From Yersinia rochesterensis (GTDB taxonomy: Bacteria; Pseudomonadota; Gammaproteobacteria; Enterobacterales; Enterobacteriaceae): 64,000 nt of DNA. The notes below the pieces were generated by a model. The model did no database searches. It saw only the letters and a program-made list of their open reading frames with translations, and had not been told where the DNA came from. Made by a program: the position numbers and the translations under genes. The DNA is taken from positions 1,240,001 through 1,304,000 of the forward strand of contig NZ_CP032482.1 in assembly GCF_003600645.1 (NCBI RefSeq). Reading direction: 5' to 3'. Below, one piece after another: positions 58,905 to 64,000 of this stretch. Within the stretch, counting starts at the first letter, position 1, and every line of letters starts with the position of its first letter.

Positions 58905-58932
58905 TTGACTCACTTCGAACTATCCCTATAAT
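58905..58932 (+). promoter_or_regulatory. Promoter of the tRNA-Val/Lys operon
   Basis: A -35 TTGACT (58905-58910) and a -10 TATAAT (58927-58932) are 16 bases apart. A GC-rich discriminator (GCGACTCC) follows, typical of stringently controlled stable-RNA promoters. Confidence 0.85.
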
Positions 58933-58952
58933 GCGACTCCAACAACACGGCG

Positions 58953-59028
58953 GGGCGATTAGCTCAGTTGGTAGAGCATCTCCTTTACACGGAGGGGGTC
59001 ATCAGTTCGAATCTGGTATCGCCCACCA
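58953..59028 (+). tRNA. valU: tRNA-Val (TAC)
   Basis: A 76-base tRNA with encoded CCA. The anticodon stem-loop CTCCT-TTACACG-AGG region shows anticodon TAC. First of three identical copies. Confidence 0.97.
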
Positions 59029-59082
59029 AACTCGACGTGTTATAAAGTAAATGAAATACAAAGCATTAAATGAGATAGATGA

Positions 59083-59158
59083 GGGCGATTAGCTCAGTTG
59101 GTAGAGCATCTCCTTTACACGGAGGGGGTCATCAGTTCGAATCTGGTATCGCCCACCA
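59083..59158 (+). tRNA. valX: tRNA-Val (TAC), second copy
   Basis: Identical to the copy at 58953, with a 54-base spacer. Anticodon TAC, CCA encoded. Confidence 0.97.
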
Positions 59159-59197
59159 CTCATCTCTCATTGTTTGAAGTATCAAAGTAGTAAAAGT

Positions 59198-59273
59198 GGG
59201 CGATTAGCTCAGTTGGTAGAGCATCTCCTTTACACGGAGGGGGTCATCAGTTCGAATCTGGTATCGCCCACCA
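59198..59273 (+). tRNA. valY: tRNA-Val (TAC), third copy
   Basis: Identical to the other two, with a 39-base spacer. Anticodon TAC, CCA encoded. Confidence 0.97.
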
Positions 59274-59299
59274 CTTTTATACTTTCAGCATTATATAAT

Positions 59300-59375
59300 G
59301 GGTCGTTAGCTCAGTTGGTAGAGCAGTTGACTTTTAATCAATTGGTCGCAGGTTCGAATCCCGCACGACCCACCA
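59300..59375 (+). tRNA. lysV: tRNA-Lys (TTT)
   Basis: A 76-base tRNA, the last of the Val-Val-Val-Lys operon as in E. coli. The anticodon loop CTTTTAA gives TTT. The 3' part (59358-59375, including CCA) is copied twice downstream as part of the tandem repeat. Confidence 0.97.
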
Positions 59376-59725
59376 TTATATCTAGTATCTTATTAAATCC
59401 CTCAAACTCAGAAGTTGCATACTACACGATATCGTGTGGGTGAGATCCTGCGTTCAGGTTCGAGCCGAGCGAAGCGAGACAGCAACGCTTTAGCGTTGAC
59501 CCGAAGGGCGAGGCCCGCGGCCGAGTCATCCCGCACGACCCACCATTATATCTAGTATCTTATTAAATCCCTCAAACTCAGAAGTTGCATACTACACGAT
59601 ATCGTGTGGGTGAGATCCTGCGTTCAGGTTCGAGCCGAGCGAAGCGAGACAGCAACGCTTTAGCGTTGACCCGAAGGGCGAGGCCCGCGGCCGAGTCATC
59701 CCGCACGACCCACCATTATATCCAG
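59361..59725 (+). repeat. Tandem 170-bp repeat carrying tRNA-Lys 3' ends
   Basis: Two identical units (59361-59530 and 59531-59700) and a third truncated copy (59701 to about 59725). Each begins with CCGCACGACCCACCA, the tRNA-Lys acceptor 3' strand with CCA. Each complete unit has a 14-base palindrome ACACGATATCGTGT (59424, 59594), a hairpin CAACGC-TTTA-GCGTTG (59483, 59653) and a GGCC-CGC-GGCC hairpin near its end. In total the 18-base tRNA tail occurs three times. Confidence 0.97.
59376..59715 (+). ncRNA. Candidate rtT-like processed RNA downstream of tRNA-Lys
   Basis: Each unit after the tRNA ends in a tRNA-like CCA tail. Processing of the operon transcript at these tails would release about 170-nt structured RNAs. 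E. coli tyrT has the same design: ~178-bp repeats with 19 bases of tRNA-Tyr 3' end, giving rtT RNA. Homology to rtT is not shown; only the arrangement matches. The region is not terminated until beyond the repeat. Confidence 0.5.
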
Positions 59726-59859
59726 TACCTTAGTAACCCCCCCAAAACTTCCAAATAGCTATTTCCCCCATTTCTTTTTACCGACTTATATCTTTAGCTT
59801 TTTAACCTGCCAATAAGCATCATTACATCAAATAGCATGCCCTCGAATCACAGGCATAA

Positions 59860-59883
59860 AAAAAGGCGCCGTAGCGCCTTTTT
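59860..59883. terminator. Terminator of nupC (bidirectional)
   Basis: Perfect ten-base stem AAAAAGGCGC/GCGCCTTTTT with loop CGTA. It lies 20 bases past the nupC stop and could also end read-through from the tRNA operon. Confidence 0.92.
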
Positions 59884-59902
59884 AGAGATTATTTTCTGAT
59901 AC

Positions 59903-61087
59903 TTAGAGTACCAGGCCCGCGATAGACGCAGACAGCACACTGACCAGTGTAGAGCCGTACAGCAGCTTCAAGCCAAAACGAGAAACGACATTACCTTGGT
60001 GCTCATTCAGGCCTTTAATCGCACCGGCGACGATGCCGATGGAAGAGAAGTTAGCGAATGAAACCAGGAATACGGACAGAATACCCACACTACGTGGTGA
60101 CAATTCTGATGCCACTTTCTGCAAGTCCATCATGGCCACAAATTCGTTAGAAACCAATTTGGTTGCCATTATACCGCCGACTTGCAAGGCTTCATGAGCA
60201 GGAATGCCCATTACCCAAGCAAACGGGAAGAAGACATAGCCCAAAATACCCTGGAAGCTAATACCAAACAGCAGGCTAAACAGAGCATTCATCGCAGCAA
60301 TCAATGCGATAAAACCAATCAGCATTGCTGCTACGATAATGGCAACTTTGAAACCGGCCAAGATGTATTCACCCAGCATTTCAAAGAAGCTTTGACCTTC
60401 ATGCAAGTTGCTCAGCTGTAACTCTTCTTCATCCTCAGCTTTATACGGGTTGATTAGCGACAACACGATAAAGGTGCTGAACATGTTAAGCACCAGCGCG
60501 GCGACCACGAATTTCGCATCCAGCATTGACATATAAGCACCGACAATTGACATCGAGACTGTCGACATTGCCGTTGCTGCCATGGTGTACATGCGTTTTT
60601 CAGACATTTTGCCTAAAATATCTTTATAGGCGATGAAGTTTTCAGATTGGCCCAGAATCAGTGAACTGACTGCGTTGAATGATTCCAGCTTACCCATGCC
60701 GTTAACTTTGGACAATAAAGTCCCAATAATACGAATAATGACGGGCAGAACTTTAATGTACTGCAGAATACCAATGAGAGCAGAAATAAAGACGATAGGA
60801 CACAGCACTCTCAGGAAGAAGAATGCGAGGCCTTTATCCCCCATGTTACCGAAGACAAAATCAGTGCCGGTAGCAGCGAACCCCAGTAATTTGTCGAAAA
60901 AGCCCGCGAATCCTTTCACAAAACCTAATCCAACTTCTGAATGGAGGAAGAAGTACGCCAGCAACACTTCAATAACCAATAATTGAATAACAAACCGAAT
61001 GCGGATGCTTTTGCGATCTTTGCAGATAACAAGAGCCAATATGGCCACTACGACTAAGGCCAACGCAAACTGTAGAATATGGGACAT
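59903..61087 (-). CDS. nupC: Nucleoside/proton symporter NupC
   Basis: A 394-residue concentrative nucleoside transporter of the inner membrane, preferring pyrimidine nucleosides and adenosine in E. coli. It is hydrophobic throughout, with blocks [37 protein letters not shown] and [18 protein letters not shown]. Length is near E. coli NupC (400). Expression in E. coli depends on CRP and CytR; a CRP-like site lies upstream here. Confidence 0.96.
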   Translation of the reverse strand: MSHILQFALALVVVAILALVICKDRKSIRIRFVIQLLVIEVLLAYFFLHSEVGLGFVKGFAGFFDKLLGFAATGTDFVFGNMGDKGLAFFFLRVLCPIVFISALIGILQYIKVLPVIIRIIGTLLSKVNGMGKLESFNAVSSLILGQSENFIAYKDILGKMSEKRMYTMAATAMSTVSMSIVGAYMSMLDAKFVVAALVLNMFSTFIVLSLINPYKAEDEEELQLSNLHEGQSFFEMLGEYILAGFKVAIIVAAMLIGFIALIAAMNALFSLLFGISFQGILGYVFFPFAWVMGIPAHEALQVGGIMATKLVSNEFVAMMDLQKVASELSPRSVGILSVFLVSFANFSSIGIVAGAIKGLNEHQGNVVSRFGLKLLYGSTLVSVLSASIAGLVL

Positions 61088-61204
61088 ATGTGCTCCAAAT
61101 TAGAGGCAGACTAGGTTTTGGTGGACATTTTATGTAACGGCTACATTAAAAACGAGATATAGACAGCAAATATAGAAATTCACTTTCATAAATGCAAACA
61201 AATT

Positions 61205-61220
61205 AGTGGGGTTGATCACA
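61205..61220. promoter_or_regulatory. Candidate CRP site upstream of nupC
   Basis: AGTGG-GGTTGA-TCACA, with one perfect half-site and one degenerate half-site of TGTGA-N6-TCACA, 118 bases before the nupC start. In E. coli, nupC is CRP-CytR controlled. Confidence 0.4.
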
Positions 61221-61415
61221 AAAAATAGGATGTTAATAATATGCTACAGGGATAGTGTAAATATGCTAGTTTGAACAATTGTAGTGAGCGAGCTCGGAAA
61301 TTGCGATGCAGTATTTAACACAATTTTTCAGAAACCAAGAGCGCCTCCCTTACTGCACGGCAGATTACGCGGTATTAGCTATCAGAGAGATAAGTTTCAC
61401 CATTCCAAATGCGCT

Positions 61416-61430
61416 TGATAATTATTATCA
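61416..61430. promoter_or_regulatory. Candidate Fur site upstream of mntH
   Basis: TGATAATTATTATCA is a perfect 15-base palindrome. By eye the surrounding 19 bases match 14 positions of the Fur consensus. It lies 56 bases before mntH, which is repressed by Fur and MntR in E. coli. No clear MntR box was found. Confidence 0.6.
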
Positions 61431-61485
61431 TTTAGATATTATGGGTGATAAGAGAGTAGCCGTAAATTTCCAAGGGTAATACTGA

Positions 61486-62715
61486 ATGTTGAATAGCCGT
61501 GCTGTCGATACACCCCGCCGTAACTCAAGGAGGATAAAACTCTCCCTGATGGGGCCTGCCTTTATTGCTGCCATTGCCTATATCGACCCCGGTAACTTTG
61601 CGACTAACATTCAAGCCGGAGCTACCTTTGGCTATACTCTCTTATGGGTGGTGGTGTGGGCTAATGTCATGGCGATGTTAGTCCAATTGCTGTCAGCAAA
61701 ACTTGGGATCGCGACCGGTAAGAATCTGGCGGAGCATATTCGTGATCGTTTCCCACGCCCGGTAGTATGGGCTTACTGGGTGCAGGCCGAGATTATCGTG
61801 ATGGCAACAGACTTGGCCGAGTTTATCGGGGCCGCTATCGGCTTCAAATTGCTGCTAGGTGTAACACTGCTACAAGGCGCGGTACTGACTGGCATCGCCA
61901 CTTTCCTCATTCTTATGCTGCAAAACCGTGGGCAAAAGCCAATCGAAATGGTGATTGGTGGGCTGCTTTTGTTCGTCGCGGCATCTTATATTGTTGAACT
62001 GATTTTCTCTCAACCTGAACTGGCGGCCCTGGGGCGCGGGATGATTATTCCGAGCTTACCTAACAGTAACGCGGTGTTTTTAGCCGCCGGGGTCTTGGGG
62101 GCGACAATTATGCCGCACGTCATTTACCTGCATTCAGCATTAACACAGACGGAAAGCAAAGAATCCAAAACTGAGCGCTACGCCTCAACCAAGTTTGATG
62201 TGGCGATTGCCATGACGATTGCTGGTTTTGTGAATTTGGCCATGATGGCAACCGCTGCTGCGGCTTTCCATTTCAATGGTTATCAACATGTTGCCGAAAT
62301 CGAAGAAGCCTATTTGACCTTACAACCCTTGCTGGGCAATGCTGCCGCCACAGTTTTTGGTTTGAGTTTGGTTGCCGCCGGCCTGTCATCGACAGTGGTG
62401 GGCACCATGGCTGGGCAAGTGGTGATGCAGGGGTTTGTGCACTTTTATATTCCAATGTGGCTACGCCGCGCGATCACTATGTTGCCGTCCTTTATTGTCA
62501 TTATGATCGGCATGGACGCGACTAAAATACTGGTGATGAGCCAAGTTTTACTGAGCTTTGGCATTGCATTGGCGCTGGTGCCGTTATTGGTATTCACCGG
62601 CAATAAAGAATTGATGGGGGAGTTGGTTGATAACAAACTGACTCAGATTCTGGGTAAATTTGTTGTCTTGTTCGTAATCGGATTAAATGGTTATCTGCTG
62701 GCGAGTCTGCTTTAG
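61486..62715 (+). CDS. mntH: Mn(II)/Fe(II)-proton symporter MntH (NRAMP)
   Basis: A 409-residue NRAMP-family metal importer of the inner membrane. The metal-binding DPGN motif is in [17 protein letters not shown] and the paired motif is [11 protein letters not shown]. There are eleven predicted membrane segments. Length is near E. coli MntH (412). It diverges from nupC, as in E. coli, across a 398-base region with a Fur-like palindrome. Confidence 0.97.
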   Translation: MLNSRAVDTPRRNSRRIKLSLMGPAFIAAIAYIDPGNFATNIQAGATFGYTLLWVVVWANVMAMLVQLLSAKLGIATGKNLAEHIRDRFPRPVVWAYWVQAEIIVMATDLAEFIGAAIGFKLLLGVTLLQGAVLTGIATFLILMLQNRGQKPIEMVIGGLLLFVAASYIVELIFSQPELAALGRGMIIPSLPNSNAVFLAAGVLGATIMPHVIYLHSALTQTESKESKTERYASTKFDVAIAMTIAGFVNLAMMATAAAAFHFNGYQHVAEIEEAYLTLQPLLGNAAATVFGLSLVAAGLSSTVVGTMAGQVVMQGFVHFYIPMWLRRAITMLPSFIVIMIGMDATKILVMSQVLLSFGIALALVPLLVFTGNKELMGELVDNKLTQILGKFVVLFVIGLNGYLLASLL

Positions 62716-62725
62716 GTTTATCAGT

Positions 62726-62754
62726 CAGACGGGTTAAAGATATAAACCCGTCTG
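62726..62754. terminator. Hairpin between mntH and ypeC
   Basis: Perfect ten-base stem CAGACGGGTT/AACCCGTCTG with a nine-base loop between convergent genes. No T run, so termination activity is uncertain. Confidence 0.55.
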
Positions 62755-62770
62755 AGAGACTGCACGCGAG

Positions 62771-63214
62771 TTAGTCGTGATGGTGATGATCACGCCCTTG
62801 GCCACGGTGATGTTTTTTGCCGCGGTTGTCATGATGCTTGTCATGTTTCCAGTAGCGCCCTTCGCGGTAATAATAGTTCTTTTTCCACCAATTTCTCTCT
62901 TGCCAGCGGTGACCATCCCAGTAATGACCATGACGATTACGCTCGCCTAAATCTCGCCCTTGATGATTTTTCCACCATTGGCGGTCGCGCCAGTCATAAC
63001 CATCCCAATAATTACCATTGCGATCCTGTTCGCCAATGTGTAAAGAAATACTGGGCAGCAATTCAATGCTCTCGGCATTCGCCATGGGGATAAGAGGGAA
63101 CCAGGCTAATATTGTTATCAGCAATATGGTTATCGACGGCCAAGGTTTTATCTTTCTCGGCCTCAGGATACTCAGTTTTAACATTATTGATTTAAATATG
63201 GCCGTCTTTAACAT
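62771..63214 (-). CDS. ypeC: DUF2502 His/Trp-rich periplasmic protein, YpeC-like
   Basis: A 147-residue exported protein. The signal-like segment covers about residues 28-48 ([20 protein letters not shown]) with a longer than usual N-region. The mature part has [20 protein letters not shown] and repeats of the type [24 protein letters not shown], and ends in a His/Asp-rich tail. It matches E. coli YpeC, which also lies beside mntH. The His-rich end suggests metal binding, which is inference. ATG at 63214 after AAGGATAA. Confidence 0.85.
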   Translation of the reverse strand: MLKTAIFKSIMLKLSILRPRKIKPWPSITILLITILAWFPLIPMANAESIELLPSISLHIGEQDRNGNYWDGYDWRDRQWWKNHQGRDLGERNRHGHYWDGHRWQERNWWKKNYYYREGRYWKHDKHHDNRGKKHHRGQGRDHHHHD

Positions 63215-63336
63215 TATTTATCCTTTTTTGCCTTATAGGCTATGGCGTCATCTTAAACAGAAAGTCAGCCGTTGAGATTCGGATAAAACTGTAAAATACG
63301 GATTTAGGATTTATCTGTGGGGGTAATGAAGAGGGT

Positions 63337-63357
63337 ACAGGGGGCATCCCCCCTGTT
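63337..63357. terminator. Hairpin downstream of the aldo/keto reductase gene
   Basis: ACAGGGGG pairs with CCCCCTGT across a short loop, 22 bases past the reductase stop, on the side that would terminate it. Confidence 0.6.
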
Positions 63358-63378
63358 TAGTGATTAAAAAGAGAACGT

Positions 63379-64000
63379 TTACACTAAAATATCTTCAATC
63401 GCTTTTATTTCTGCGTCACTGAACTCGGTATTTGCCAACATGCCGACGGCATCATCAATTTGGCTGGTTTTACTGGCCCCAATCAGGGCTGACGTCACCC
63501 GCCCACCACGTAATACCCAAGCTAACGACATTTGCGACAGTTTCTGCCCGCGATCAAGCGCCAGTTCATTTAATTGACGAACCTTGACCAGTTTCTCTGC
63601 TGAAAGTTGCTCTGGATTCAGGAACTTACTGTCACTGGCTGCCCGAGAATCCAATGGAATTCCTGCCAGATAGCGGTCAGTTAACAAGCCGCCCGCCAGT
63701 GGCGAGAAAGCAATAGAACCGACGCCATATTCATCCAACGTATCTTGTAACTCGGCTTCAATCCAGCGCTCAAACATAGAGTATTTAGGTTGGTGAATCA
63801 GGCAGGGGGTGCCGAGCTGTGCGAGAATTTCACAGGCTTGGCGCGCTTGTGCCGCAGGGTAGTTCGACAAGCCGATATACAAGGCTTTGCCTTGGCGCAC
63901 CAGTAAATCCAGTGCCGCCATGGTCTCTTCTAGCGGGGTATTAGGGTCTGGCCGGTGATGATAGAAAATATCAACATAATCCAAACCCATGCGCTGCAAA
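63379..64000 (-). CDS. Aldo/keto reductase, YghZ-like (partial, 5' end outside window)
   Basis: 206 residues of the C-terminal two-thirds of a (beta/alpha)8-barrel NADPH reductase. It resembles E. coli YghZ, an L-glyceraldehyde-3-phosphate reductase that also detoxifies methylglyoxal. Blocks seen are MGLDYVDIFYHHRPD, LIHQPKYSMFERWIE, the GSIAFSPLAGGLLTDRY motif and the NADPH-binding VTSALIGASKTSQIDDA. The gene runs off the right edge, and the catalytic Tyr/Lys part lies outside. Confidence 0.87.
   Translation of the reverse strand, partial: LQRMGLDYVDIFYHHRPDPNTPLEETMAALDLLVRQGKALYIGLSNYPAAQARQACEILAQLGTPCLIHQPKYSMFERWIEAELQDTLDEYGVGSIAFSPLAGGLLTDRYLAGIPLDSRAASDSKFLNPEQLSAEKLVKVRQLNELALDRGQKLSQMSLAWVLRGGRVTSALIGASKTSQIDDAVGMLANTEFSDAEIKAIEDILV

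Noticed and set aside
59361..59725. Tandem repeat as a CRISPR array or a phage attachment-site pair
   Set aside because: The 170-base units abut without distinct spacers and no cas genes are near. The repeated tRNA tail could suggest integration sites, but no integrase or phage gene lies between or beside them.
61240..61290. MntR box upstream of mntH
   Set aside because: Two TATGCTA words occur here but they are direct, not inverted, and spacing does not fit the known palindrome.

Overview
The window is chromosomal DNA of an enterobacterium, most probably Yersinia. Gene order and protein sequences follow the E. coli purC-dapE-acrD, hemF-ypeA-yfeYX, cysPTWAM, crr-ptsI-ptsH-cysK-cysZ-zipA-ligA and gltX-valU-lysV-nupC-mntH blocks. 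The Yersinia signs are several 127-bp ERIC elements and deleted derivatives, a napFDABC operon without napGH, and a sialic-acid (nan) cluster. Gene names rest on recalled family sequences and synteny; no database search was run.

Layout. 1-7.6 kb: end of purC, ypfJ, a DUF441 membrane protein, tmcA, ypfH, ypfN, an M15 peptidase, dapE and yffB. 7.6-14.8 kb is an accessory insertion relative to E. coli: an AT-rich PAAR-domain protein with a small membrane-protein partner (candidate type VI effector and immunity protein), a TPR protein, and an iron-type ABC transporter. 14.8-25 kb: the microprotein gene ypfM, acrD, a winged-helix protein, narP, napFDABC and a StbDE/RelBE toxin-antitoxin pair. 25-33 kb: nudK, maeB, yaiI, hemF, ypeA, a YgiW-like protein, yfeY and yfeX. 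33-39.5 kb: nanE-nanA diverging from nanK-nanQ, an RpiR-type regulator and nanT, with shared inverted-repeat operators. 39.6-44.5 kb: cysPTWAM. 44.9-47 kb: an unassigned two-component system. 47-55.7 kb: ptsHI-crr, cysK, cysZ, zipA, ligA, ypeB. 55.7-59.9 kb: a FlxA-like protein, a nucleotidyltransferase, two tRNA-Ala, gltX, three tRNA-Val, tRNA-Lys and a 170-bp tandem repeat. 59.9-64 kb: nupC, mntH, ypeC and part of an aldo/keto reductase.

The most unusual signal lies directly after tRNA-Lys (59361-59725). Two identical 170-bp units and a third truncated copy each begin with the last bases of the tRNA gene including CCA. This arrangement parallels the tyrT/rtT locus of E. coli and suggests a processed non-coding RNA cotranscribed with the Val-Lys tRNAs. 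Other points of interest are the PAAR/immunity pair, ERIC sequence that supplies the C-terminal codons of two genes, a palindromic operator at the toxin-antitoxin promoter, and a repeated operator motif at the nan promoters.

Functional themes are anaerobic nitrate respiration (narP, nap), sulfur assimilation and cysteine synthesis (cysPTWAM, cysK, cysZ), sugar phosphotransfer (ptsHI-crr), sialic-acid use (nan), and metal handling (mntH, ypeC, the ABC transporter).
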